A stretch of 24,175 bases of DNA from an uncultured Bacilli bacterium (lineage in GTDB: Bacteria > Bacillota_I > Bacilli_A > RF39 > UBA660): contig CANRAT010000016.1 in NCBI GenBank assembly GCA_947628685.1, positions 1 through 24,175 of the forward strand. The letters run 5' to 3'. Made by a program: the position numbers and the translations under genes. The first letter of the stretch is position 1, and every line of letters starts with the position of its first letter. Below the pieces are notes generated by a model, which was given only the letters and a program-made list of their open reading frames with translations, searched no databases and had not been told where the DNA came from. Shown here one piece after another: positions 14,523 through 21,122 of the stretch.

Positions 14523-16181
14523 TTATGTAGTTGGCGCAAACACAATGCGGAACGAACAGGCGATGTAGCTATCACCATAGTTTATGTTAAATGAAAATAC
14601 GCCTGCATTTTGGGTATTGTCATGACCACCACGGAGGAACCACGGACTGTCAACAAAAACAAAAGCCGCAGCATTTCCATACCATTTATTAGTTTCTGAT
14701 AAGGCATGCCCCTTACATTCTCCGTTTGTACAATTTGATGTTGTAGTTATTGTATACTTATCATAATATTTTGAATTTTTCTTTGTACCAAAGAAATCTT
14801 CTCGAAAACCTGATAAACCTACTACATTATTATAATTTCCCATTACATATTCAAATTCTCCACCACTCATATCATATATTCCATATATATTTCCTGTTGT
14901 TGAGGCTCCTCCTCCACAAGAGCCTGCTCCTTCTCCTCTATCCGTTATATCGTCATATTTACATTGTTCTAAGGTTATTTCTTGTGATGGTGTACCATTA
15001 CTGTTTCCTGTTATATACTTATTTGATTTATTTTGATATACTTCTTTATTTGCTCCAGTATAATCACTATTACCATATTTTCCATATTTACTTTGTGATA
15101 GATACGCTACTGCTCCCCATTCACTATTCTTCATCATATGGGTATCTATTATACTTGAGTTTATTCCAAATGGATTATCATCTCTTTCAATTGACCTTGA
15201 TGCAAAGAAAAACTTTGATACATTATTATATCTCAATGATTTTACATTTGGTAATATTCTCAAGTTATCTGCTTCTTCACAACTTTCATTTATGCAACTT
15301 AGTTTATATTCAATATTTACATGACTTGTCTCAAACTTTCCTACCCATATCCCAGAGAGTTCATCATTTCCAAATGTGAATGCTGGATGTGTTAACCAAC
15401 CACTAGGTGTATCTCCTTCATATGTCGCTAATCCATTCTCTTTTATACTATCTACTCCTACAAATTTTATATCTATTGATCCTGGTAGTTCTTGTGTTGG
15501 CTCTAAATCACTTTCACTTAATTTTCTTCCATACTCATCTTTTATTGTATATGAATATCTTGGTATCCATACAAACATCGCTAATACTTCAGGATTATCT
15601 CCATCTACTGTTACTATATCTCCTATATTCTTTTCTTCTCTTAAATCTTCCCTTAGTATTACTGCATTCGCCCACCACTGATTATCATAGTCATACCACT
15701 CTTCTGTTGGGTCTATAATTTTCCATGATGATTTTTCTTCATCATAAATTACAGGTACTAATCCTCTTAAACTTGGTATGTTTGCTTTACTTTCATCTTT
15801 ATATAAATCTTTTACTCCATTACTACACCCTGCTGTTACTCCATTTATTTTATATTCTAATTTTTCTTTTCCATTTTCATTTAATTCATTTTTTATTCTT
15901 ACAATAATATTATCATCTAACTTTTCACTATTATCTAATAATCCTTCATTTTTTAAATCTGATACACTTAAATATACACATTCTCCCTTATTTGGTAATC
16001 TATCTAGATTATCTGCTCCCCACATTTCTGCTGATGATTTTATTAAATTTATTTGTACATTCGATATTTGTTGTTTTGAATCTTTAACTAATTTTGTTAC
16101 TGCCACGCTTGTAAGAAGTGCGAGTAACGATATAATTATTATTACTCCAAGTAGTTCTACTAAAGTAAATCCCTTTTTCAT
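14523..16181 (-). CDS. Prepilin-like surface protein A with C-terminal FGE-sulfatase/C-type-lectin-like domain; putative variable protein
   Basis: The leader MKKG|FTLVELLGV is a prepilin-peptidase site (cleavage after Gly4, Glu at +5), followed by a hydrophobic helix and a pseudopilin stalk with Cys68 and Cys119. From about residue 198 (VLAMFVWIPRYSY) to the end the protein resembles the formylglycine-generating-enzyme/sulfatase-modifying-factor fold, a C-type-lectin relative. Hallmarks are KNSEWGAVAYL (351-361), GNIYGIYDMSGGEFEYVMG (430-448), PWFLRGG (513-519), AGVF (526-529) and a final SFRIV (543-547). Other Cys pairs suggest an extracellular place. This fold is the usual scaffold of DGR variable proteins; enzyme activity seems unlikely. 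Its promoter carries a G10 tract. Paralogue B (22408-24132) shares most of the first ~370 residues but differs at the C-terminus. Shine-Dalgarno AAGGATAGGG precedes the ATG. Confidence 0.85.
   Translation of the reverse strand: MKKGFTLVELLGVIIIISLLALLTSVAVTKLVKDSKQQISNVQINLIKSSAEMWGADNLDRLPNKGECVYLSVSDLKNEGLLDNSEKLDDNIIVRIKNELNENGKEKLEYKINGVTAGCSNGVKDLYKDESKANIPSLRGLVPVIYDEEKSSWKIIDPTEEWYDYDNQWWANAVILREDLREEKNIGDIVTVDGDNPEVLAMFVWIPRYSYTIKDEYGRKLSESDLEPTQELPGSIDIKFVGVDSIKENGLATYEGDTPSGWLTHPAFTFGNDELSGIWVGKFETSHVNIEYKLSCINESCEEADNLRILPNVKSLRYNNVSKFFFASRSIERDDNPFGINSSIIDTHMMKNSEWGAVAYLSQSKYGKYGNSDYTGANKEVYQNKSNKYITGNSNGTPSQEITLEQCKYDDITDRGEGAGSCGGGASTTGNIYGIYDMSGGEFEYVMGNYNNVVGLSGFREDFFGTKKNSKYYDKYTITTTSNCTNGECKGHALSETNKWYGNAAAFVFVDSPWFLRGGHDNTQNAGVFSFNINYGDSYIACSFRIVFAPTT
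14526..14684 (-). other. Candidate DGR-type variable region at the 3' end of surface protein A
   Basis: Codons 500-552 differ in base use from the rest of this AT-rich gene: by hand count the last 42 codons from Asp511 are about 46% G+C and only 24% A on the coding strand. Scaffold residues use adenine-poor codons (CCG TGG TTC, CGT GGT GGT, GGC, TCG TTC CGC, GTG, GCG). Between them lie CTC, GAC, ACC, AAC, AGC, TAC, ATC and GCC (for example four in a row at 14559-14570), each reachable from AAC by changing only A. The paralogous tail in B (~33% G+C) shows no such pattern. This is inference; no template repeat or reverse transcriptase is in the window. Confidence 0.5.
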
Positions 16182-16226
16182 ACATATCCCTATCCTTACA
16201 CTTCTATTCTACCACGCCCCCCCCCC
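15330..16226 (-). repeat. Long direct repeat, copy in surface protein A
   Basis: The 5' part of gene A and its leader are near-identical to the same part of gene B at about 23270-24175. One stretch of 78 bases (15671-15748 against 23622-23699) is identical. A short non-matching segment lies around 15480-15600. Same orientation, about 8 kb apart. Confidence 0.85.
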
Positions 16227-16236
16227 TACGTGTCAA
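16206..16236 (-). promoter_or_regulatory. Putative phase-variable promoter of surface protein A (G10 in spacer)
   Basis: On the minus strand a perfect TTGACA (16236-16231) and TAGAAT (16211-16206) are separated by 19 bases, ten of which are an unbroken G run (16226-16217). Each base gained or lost by slippage would change the spacer; the optimum of 17 would need G8. The leader from -10 to ATG is 24 bases and conserved in paralogue B. Confidence 0.75.
16217..16226 (-). repeat. Homopolymeric G10 tract (C10 on the + strand)
   Basis: Ten consecutive C on the + strand in a strongly AT-rich genome. The only other long G/C run I see is the equivalent site in front of surface protein B (24168-24175, cut by the window end). 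Confidence 0.95.
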
Positions 16237-16240
16237 GACT

Positions 16241-16264
16241 AAAAAAAATTAGGTTTCCCTAATT
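16241..16264 (-). terminator. Rho-independent terminator of the rnc-yebC operon
   Basis: AATTAGG (16247-16253) and CCTAATT (16258-16264) form a perfect 7-bp stem. On the minus strand the loop is GAAA, and eight T follow (16248-16241). It ends just before the -35 of surface protein A. Confidence 0.88.
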
Positions 16265-16287
16265 AGTTATTCATAAAATTTTTACTC

Positions 16288-17001
16288 TTAAATTTCTACA
16301 TTATGATATACATTTTGAACATCATCGACTTCATCTAACATTGAAATTAACCTTTTAAAAGTTTCTAAATCTTCTCCTGTTAATGTAATTCTTTCTTTAG
16401 GAAGTAGGGATATTTCATCAACTGTAAACTCTATATCACTTTTTGCTTTTAAGATTGCCTCTTTAATTTTGAATAAATCGTTAGGATTACCATATATAAG
16501 AGTTTCACCATCATTTACTTCCATATCAGTAAAATCAATATCATTTTCTATTAATGCATTCATAATTTCATCTTCTGATAATCCATTAAATCCAACTACA
16601 CATAAATTATCATACATATATGAAACGCTACCCATAGCGCCCATTTTAACATGACATTTATTTACTACTGCTCTTACATCACTTACACTTCTATTGGTAT
16701 TATCAGTTAAACACTCAACCATAAGTGTTGATCCACCTGGTCCAAATATTTCATAAGTAAGTGTTTGATAGTCTTCTCCTGCACCAGCACTTACTTTATC
16801 TATTGCTCTTTTTATTACATCGCTAGGTACTTGTTCTTTTTTAGCCTTTTCAATTAATCTTTTTAAACTTGGATTACCTTCTGGTGTAACCCCTCCATTT
16901 TTTGCTGCTTGGTATATCTCTTTAGCATACATACCATATAATTTACCTTTAGCTGCTCCTGTTTTAGCCTTTGCAGCCGCTATATTTGGAAATCTTCCCA
17001 T
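16288..17001 (-). CDS. YebC/PmpR-family protein, YeeI (YebC2) type
   Basis: The 237-aa protein fits the YebC/TACO1 family: the N-terminal helical domain has KAKTGAAKGKLYGMYAKEI, the middle has YEIFGPGGSTLMVECLTDN and VVNKCHVKMGAMGSVSYMY, and the end is DEVDDVQNVYHNVE. The start MGRFPNIAAAK and the CLTDNTNRS segment resemble B. subtilis YeeI (the YebC2 branch) rather than the classic MAGHSKW form. Family members have been described both as transcription regulators and, more recently, as translation factors that relieve ribosome stalling at proline runs; the second role fits the YeeI branch. The ATG lies 1 base after the stop of the upstream gene, with AGGAGA inside that gene's end. It is the last gene of the operon, followed by a strong terminator. 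Confidence 0.92.
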   Translation of the reverse strand: MGRFPNIAAAKAKTGAAKGKLYGMYAKEIYQAAKNGGVTPEGNPSLKRLIEKAKKEQVPSDVIKRAIDKVSAGAGEDYQTLTYEIFGPGGSTLMVECLTDNTNRSVSDVRAVVNKCHVKMGAMGSVSYMYDNLCVVGFNGLSEDEIMNALIENDIDFTDMEVNDGETLIYGNPNDLFKIKEAILKAKSDIEFTVDEISLLPKERITLTGEDLETFKRLISMLDEVDDVQNVYHNVEI

Positions 17002-17002
17002 A

Positions 17003-18037
17003 TTATCTCTCCTTTTCTTTATTATCTTTAATTTTTACAACTTCTCTAAGTAAATCATATCTAGTTTGTAAATCAATGATTTCTAATAATATTCCACTAT
17101 CAAATTTGCATTTTCTTAAAAACAAATTATCAAAATGTATTTTTAATCTATTAAAACAATTTACAAACTTAATACTTGAATTATAATCGTTTAAAATTCT
17201 TTTATCTTCTAATTCTTTTTTAAATATTTCTAAATTTTCTTTAGATAAAGTACCTCTCATAGTTTCAAACTTTATCTTATATTCAGTTACTAATTTTCTA
17301 TTTTGAATTCTAATTGGAAGTGGACTTTCAACTTTTACTTTATATATGTTATTTTCATATAAAAAAGATAAAAATAGTGATAAAACTACTATAAAAGAAG
17401 GTGTTATGTTTCTATATTTTTTAATACTACTATTAATTTTGTTAAATGAATTCTTTACTTTTAAATTATAAATAGAATCTGTATTTATTTTACTATCTTT
17501 ATTTTGTATTGCATATATGTAGCATATACCACCATCTATTCCAAAACTAATTCTAGGTAGTGCGAATTTAGAATGTGTATTTAAATCTTCAAAATGTGCT
17601 TTAAAACAGTATGGAGTTTCTTGCTTAATTGATTGCTTTGTAACTTCATAAAATAATTGTCCTAAAGATGTGTTTTTACTGCCTTTTTTATTAGGCAATA
17701 TAGTGTCATTCATAAAATTGATATATTTTTTAATATAATTTTCTAAAAAGTTCATTTCATCATTTGTTATATTTGACCACATAAAGGTCATAATCTTTTT
17801 TATATCATTATAATTTTTATCAAAACCATAAAAATCTATAGCAGTTAAAACATATTCTGTTAATAATTTATAAAAGTTAGAATTATTTTGAATATAAAAA
17901 TTTGGTAAATTATTTGAAATAGTCTCTTCGACAACATTAAATCCTACCCTAATAGGTAATTGAATTGAATCTTCAACCAACACTATATTGCTTTCTCTTG
18001 CCTCATTTTTTATTTCACAAAATATTTTCTCTATCAT
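17003..18037 (-). CDS. Unrecognised 344-aa protein between rnc and yebC
   Basis: I do not recognise this protein. It starts MIEKIFCEIKNEARESNIVLVEDSIQLP, is Lys/Asn/Ile-rich, and has no clear signal peptide. A hydrophobic stretch at roughly residues 210-232 (SFIVVLSLFLSFLYENN) could be one membrane or buried helix. A mixed alpha/beta middle (FALPRISFGIDGGICYIYAI) follows a helical N-terminal half, and residues ~240-265 include PLPIRIQNRKLVTEYK. No catalytic motif stands out. Its start overlaps the end of rnc by 23 bases, and it ends one base before yebC, so the three genes are certainly one transcript and translationally coupled. That suggests a role linked to RNA or translation, but this is only context. 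Confidence 0.75.
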   Translation of the reverse strand: MIEKIFCEIKNEARESNIVLVEDSIQLPIRVGFNVVEETISNNLPNFYIQNNSNFYKLLTEYVLTAIDFYGFDKNYNDIKKIMTFMWSNITNDEMNFLENYIKKYINFMNDTILPNKKGSKNTSLGQLFYEVTKQSIKQETPYCFKAHFEDLNTHSKFALPRISFGIDGGICYIYAIQNKDSKINTDSIYNLKVKNSFNKINSSIKKYRNITPSFIVVLSLFLSFLYENNIYKVKVESPLPIRIQNRKLVTEYKIKFETMRGTLSKENLEIFKKELEDKRILNDYNSSIKFVNCFNRLKIHFDNLFLRKCKFDSGILLEIIDLQTRYDLLREVVKIKDNKEKER

Positions 18038-18701
18038 TGAATTCTAAATTTTGTGCTTTCTTAAGGGCATCGTGAGCAGCAATTTGTTCTGCTTCTTTTT
18101 TACTATGAGCAGAACCTCTTCCATAAACAATATCATCTATTTTTACTTCAACAGTAAATATTTTATCGTGTGCAGGTCCTTGTTCATCTACTATTATATA
18201 TTCCAAACTTTTTTTATCCGTTTGAACTAATTCTTGAAGTACTGATTTATAATCATCGAAAAAATCTAAAGATTTATCTTCTATTAGTGGGATTACGTGT
18301 TTATAAATGAATTTTTTTACCTCTTCATATCCCAAATCTAAATACATAGCTCCAATAAAAGATTCAAATATATCTGCAACAATTGCCTTTTTATATTTAC
18401 CGCTTCTCTCTTCACCATGACCTAGAAGTAAATAATCATTTAATCCAAGTCTAGTTGAATATTCATAGTTAGCATTCTCACAGACATAGTTACTTCTTAG
18501 TTTAGTCATTTTACCTTCTTCATATTCAGTATTTTTATATAAATATTCACTAATTATAAGTTCTAATACTGCATCCCCTAAGAATTCAAGTCTTTCATAA
18601 CTTTTTACTCCATTTTCGTTTGCATAACTCGTATGAGTTAATGCCTGAAGATAAAGTTTATTATTTTTATAAGGTATTTCTAACTTTTCTAATAGTTCCA
18701 T
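18015..18701 (-). CDS. rnc: Ribonuclease III
   Basis: RNase III cuts double-stranded RNA, including the rRNA precursor. The catalytic domain shows the signature ERLEFLGDAVLELI (residues ~37-50, Glu40 and Asp44 as metal ligands) and the second metal site VADIFESFIGAMYLD (~107-121). The C-terminal double-stranded-RNA-binding domain runs from YKSVLQELVQ (~150) to KKEAEQIAAHDALKKA (~216). The length of 228 aa is normal. The ATG is preceded by GGGTGG seven bases upstream. It is the first gene of an overlapping operon with an unknown gene and yebC, and is read divergently from yidD. Confidence 0.97.
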   Translation of the reverse strand: MELLEKLEIPYKNNKLYLQALTHTSYANENGVKSYERLEFLGDAVLELIISEYLYKNTEYEEGKMTKLRSNYVCENANYEYSTRLGLNDYLLLGHGEERSGKYKKAIVADIFESFIGAMYLDLGYEEVKKFIYKHVIPLIEDKSLDFFDDYKSVLQELVQTDKKSLEYIIVDEQGPAHDKIFTVEVKIDDIVYGRGSAHSKKEAEQIAAHDALKKAQNLEFNDRENIL

Positions 18702-18717
18702 TTATACCACCCATACC

Positions 18718-18726
18718 ATTATACCA
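18718..18726 (-). promoter_or_regulatory. Extended -10 promoter of the rnc operon
   Basis: On the minus strand TATAAT (18723-18718) is preceded by TGG, an extended -10, 17 bases before the rnc start. The -35 region (TTTCTA, 18746-18741) is poor. Confidence 0.55.
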
Positions 18727-18753
18727 AAATTTTTATAAAATAGAAATTCTTAT

Positions 18754-18782
18754 TTTACTTTTTCTCTATTTTTTAGTATAAT
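18754..18782 (+). promoter_or_regulatory. Promoter of yidD
   Basis: TTTACT (18754-18759), a 17-base spacer and TATAAT (18777-18782). Transcription would start near 18789, which lies after the first in-frame ATG (18787) and so favours the ATG at 18799 as the true start. Confidence 0.65.
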
Positions 18783-18798
18783 TAGCATGGTGAGGTTC

Positions 18799-19029
18799 AT
18801 GAAATACATACTAATAGGTTTTATTAGAGTTTATCAAATGATTCCATTTAAATCTCACGATAGGTGCAGATACATACCAACATGTTCAAATTATGGAATT
18901 GAAGCAATTAAAGAATATGGAAGTATCAAAGGCTCTATTTTAACTATTAAAAGAATAATAAGGTGTAATCCATTTTCAAAAGGTGGATATGATCCTTTAA
19001 TAAAGGAGAGAAAATATGAAAAAATTTAA
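18799..19029 (+). CDS. yidD: Membrane protein insertion efficiency factor YidD
   Basis: YidD is a small membrane-associated protein that helps YidC-mediated insertion. Conserved features are all present: IRVYQMIPFKSHDRCRYIPTCSNYG with the three-Cys pattern, EAIKEYGSIKG, LTIKRIIRCNPFSKGGYDP. I start at ATG 18799 (76 aa) because the protein then begins MKYILIGFIRVYQ as in relatives, GGTGAGG serves as Shine-Dalgarno, and the promoter would start transcription after the alternative ATG at 18787. The last 14 bases overlap the following lipoprotein gene, so the two are co-transcribed. Confidence 0.93.
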   Translation: MKYILIGFIRVYQMIPFKSHDRCRYIPTCSNYGIEAIKEYGSIKGSILTIKRIIRCNPFSKGGYDPLIKERKYEKI

Positions 19030-19867
19030 ATTATTGGCTATAGCAATTATCTTTATAGTAACGGGATGTTTTAATAATAAATCTATGAATAATATAAACA
19101 TTACTACGACTGCATACCCTATTGAATATGTAGTAGATAAATTATATGGGGAACATAGTAATATAAAAAGTATTTATCCAAAAGATGCTGAAACAATTAA
19201 TTTTGAGGTAACTAATGTTTTACTTGAACAATATAATGATACTGATATTTTTATCTTTAACGGATTATCAAGTGAAAAAGATTATGTAAAATATATGTCT
19301 GATAATAATAAAAATTTAATGATTATTGATACAACTTCCAATATTCCATTTGAATATTCAATAGAAGAATTATGGTTAGATCCAAATAAATTACTTACAA
19401 TTGCTAATAAAACTAGAAAAGGATTTAAAGAATATATTAATACTAAAGTATTATTAAATGAAGTAGATAATAATTATGAAAAATTAAAGATTGAACTAAC
19501 AAGTTTAGATGGAAGATATTATTCAGCCACTAAAATGGCTTCTAATGATACTATTATTGTTAGTGATGACGCGTTTTTATTCTTACAAAAATATGGTATT
19601 AATGTAATATCTATTGACCCTGATACTTCAAAAGAAAGAACAATTAATAAAGCGAAAGATCTTATTAAAAATAAAGAAGTTAAATATTTATTTATAAAAT
19701 ATAAAGATTCAAATGAAAAAATAAATTCTTTTATAAAAGAAACAGGTGTAGATACGTTAGAGTTATATACTATGACTAATTTACAAGACTTAAATATGGA
19801 TCAAAATGATTATATTACATTGATGAACCAAAATTTAGAGAACTTAAAAATTGCTTTAAACAATTAA
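19016..19867 (+). CDS. ZnuA-like substrate-binding lipoprotein lacking the usual metal-binding histidines
   Basis: A lipoprotein signal with lipobox VTGC (Cys18) begins the protein. The mature part has the layout of metal ABC-transporter solute-binding proteins (ZnuA/AdcA/PsaA cluster A-I): TTAYPIEYVVDKLYG, then a first-lobe strand with IFIFNGL, a linker with ELWLDPNKLLTIA (in place of HxWLDP), and a second lobe with IIVSDDAFLFLQKYGINVISI (in place of HxAFxYF..YGL). In relatives His residues at these three places, plus an acidic residue, bind zinc or manganese; here they appear as non-His residues (E/T/D). No His-rich loop, permease or ATPase is nearby. It may bind another ligand or have a non-transport role. 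Shine-Dalgarno AAAGGAGAG at 19002-19010; it overlaps yidD. Confidence 0.82.
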   Translation: MKKFKLLAIAIIFIVTGCFNNKSMNNINITTTAYPIEYVVDKLYGEHSNIKSIYPKDAETINFEVTNVLLEQYNDTDIFIFNGLSSEKDYVKYMSDNNKNLMIIDTTSNIPFEYSIEELWLDPNKLLTIANKTRKGFKEYINTKVLLNEVDNNYEKLKIELTSLDGRYYSATKMASNDTIIVSDDAFLFLQKYGINVISIDPDTSKERTINKAKDLIKNKEVKYLFIKYKDSNEKINSFIKETGVDTLELYTMTNLQDLNMDQNDYITLMNQNLENLKIALNN

Positions 19868-19891
19868 AAAAAGGATTAAATCCTTTTATTT
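19865..19891. terminator. Bidirectional rho-independent terminator
   Basis: AAAAGGAT (19869-19876) pairs with ATCCTTTT (19880-19887) around a three-base loop. T-rich sequence follows on the + strand and A8 precedes it (a T-run on the minus strand). It serves the convergent lipoprotein gene and the small membrane-protein gene. Confidence 0.75.
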
Positions 19892-20071
19892 TGTTAAACT
19901 TTTTTGATCGTTTCTAATTATAAAGAATACTAATATTGCAATAACAGGAGATAAAATAATTCCCATTGATTGAGTAATCTTATTATTTATTCCAAGCAAA
20001 AATTCACATAGGAATATTACACCTAATAGTGATAATAAACAGTTCTTTTGCTTGCTTATAAAACTTTTCAT
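19886..20071 (-). CDS. Small hypothetical membrane protein (61 aa)
   Basis: I do not recognise it. Two hydrophobic segments are visible, about residues 12-28 (LLSLLGVIFLCEFLLGI) and 36-52 (MGIILSPVIAILVFFII), with a basic N-terminus (MKSFISKQK) and a charged C-terminus (RNDQKSLTK), so both ends probably face the cytoplasm. I start at ATG 20071, right after AAGGAAGGAATT, rather than the ATG eight codons upstream, which would place the Shine-Dalgarno inside the gene. It has its own promoter with a palindrome over the -10 and a terminator, so it is a real single-gene unit although short. Confidence 0.7.
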   Translation of the reverse strand: MKSFISKQKNCLLSLLGVIFLCEFLLGINNKITQSMGIILSPVIAILVFFIIRNDQKSLTK

Positions 20072-20095
20072 AATTCCTTCCTTCTTTTTAAACAA

Positions 20096-20129
20096 GTGCT
20101 ATTATAGCACATTTTTAAAAAAAAGTAAA
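20096..20129 (-). promoter_or_regulatory. Promoter with palindromic -10 (possible operator) of the small membrane-protein gene
   Basis: On the minus strand TTTACT (20129-20124), a 17-base spacer and TATAAT (20106-20101). The -10 lies in the centre of a perfect 15-base inverted repeat, GTGCTATTATAGCAC (20096-20110), which could be a repressor site or a small RNA hairpin at the transcript start. Confidence 0.65.
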
Positions 20130-20134
20130 ATTAT

Positions 20135-21010
20135 CTAACTTACTATATCTACAAAGCTTTCTATTCTAGTTTCAATACCTCCACTACTTTCTATATCGTC
20201 TATTACAATATTTATATATGGTTTATTTAATTTTCTCATAACTAATTCATTAACTAAACTATCAAGCCCACAAGGAAAACAAGATAAAAATACTATTCCA
20301 TCTACTTTATCAATACATTTACTCACACTACTTATACTCTCACGACAATATTTCCAATATAATCCTTTAGAATAATCCTTATATTCACTATTAACAAAAA
20401 ATAAATCACTATAAATTATTTCTATATTTAATTTTTCTAACATTTTTATAATAGGTTTCCCTATTAAATTATCATATATATTATACGAATGTCCAATTAA
20501 GAGAATCTTCTTTTTTGTACTTCTTAAATTTTTAAGATTATTTAATACTTTTGATTTTCTAATTTTATTTTCTTTAACAATTGCAAAATCATAAGCATTT
20601 TCTATATCTTTTTTATTTATTTTAAGAATTGAACCAATATTTTTTAATCCTTTTAATATAGTTTGATTATTTTTTAAATCAATATTATAATCTAATATTT
20701 TAACATCAAATAGATTATTTATAATATCATATATAGCCAAAAAATTAGTACAAGTTTGATTATCTATTCCATAATTATCTATTCTAGGCATTAATATATA
20801 ATCACATTTACCTTGTAAGTATGCAACATGTCCAATAAAATTTTTCATTGATAGACACATTTCATCTTGGGAATATTTTATACCTAAATCCATTATTTCT
20901 TTATTCGTTTCAGGGCTTATTACACATTCTATTTTTAAATAATCAAAAAAATTAATCCAAAAATCATTAAAATAATAGTAATACAAACTTCTAGGTATCC
21001 CTATTTTCAT
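20135..21010 (-). CDS. Acyl-CoA dehydratase activase-related protein (DUF2229 type)
   Basis: The start KIGIPRSLYYYYFNDFWINFF with ECVISPETNKEI is typical of DUF2229 (PF09989), found alone or fused to 2-hydroxyacyl-CoA dehydratase activases. Cys52 in EMCLSMKNFIGHV, Cys69, Cys87 and the SCFPCGLDSL pair late in the protein could hold an iron-sulphur cluster, as in relatives. A Rossmann-like KKKILLIGHSYNIYDNLIGKP segment follows a linker. Only this stand-alone 291-aa form is present; the larger activase partner is not in the window. The reaction is unknown. I use ATG 21008-21010, four bases after GGTGAT; the longer frame to 21022 would begin before the Shine-Dalgarno. Confidence 0.78.
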   Translation of the reverse strand: MKIGIPRSLYYYYFNDFWINFFDYLKIECVISPETNKEIMDLGIKYSQDEMCLSMKNFIGHVAYLQGKCDYILMPRIDNYGIDNQTCTNFLAIYDIINNLFDVKILDYNIDLKNNQTILKGLKNIGSILKINKKDIENAYDFAIVKENKIRKSKVLNNLKNLRSTKKKILLIGHSYNIYDNLIGKPIIKMLEKLNIEIIYSDLFFVNSEYKDYSKGLYWKYCRESISSVSKCIDKVDGIVFLSCFPCGLDSLVNELVMRKLNKPYINIVIDDIESSGGIETRIESFVDIVS

Positions 21011-21063
21011 ATATATCACCAATTAATTATATGAACATAACGTTTATTTAATATTCCTTTTTA

Positions 21064-21092
21064 TTTACTTTTTTAAGTATTTGTAGTAAAAT
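21064..21092 (+). promoter_or_regulatory. Promoter of the FemX-like gene
   Basis: TTTACT (21064-21069), a 17-base spacer and TAAAAT (21087-21092), 30 bases before the start codon. GGGTGAT follows as Shine-Dalgarno. Confidence 0.65.
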
Positions 21093-21122
21093 TTTTATAT
21101 GGAAGACAAATGGGTGATATAA

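Noticed and set aside
14526..14715. Horizontal transfer alone as the reason for the GC-rich tail of gene A
   Set aside because: The shift is confined to the last part of one domain, stays in frame, and has the specific pattern of adenine-poor scaffold codons with NNC/NNT between; simple transfer does not predict this, though it is not excluded.
14750..15379. Long + strand open frame (209 codons) opposite surface protein A
   Set aside because: Its product is a low-complexity Leu/Tyr/His mixture, it has no proper Shine-Dalgarno, and it is the antisense shadow of a well-supported gene. A similar frame lies opposite gene B (22821-23318).
14523..16181. Reading proteins A and B as formylglycine-generating enzymes or other SUMF1-type enzymes
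   Set aside because: They carry prepilin leaders and a Y-for-W variant of the family motif, and I see no FGE-type active-site cysteine pair near the C-terminus; a binding or display role fits better.
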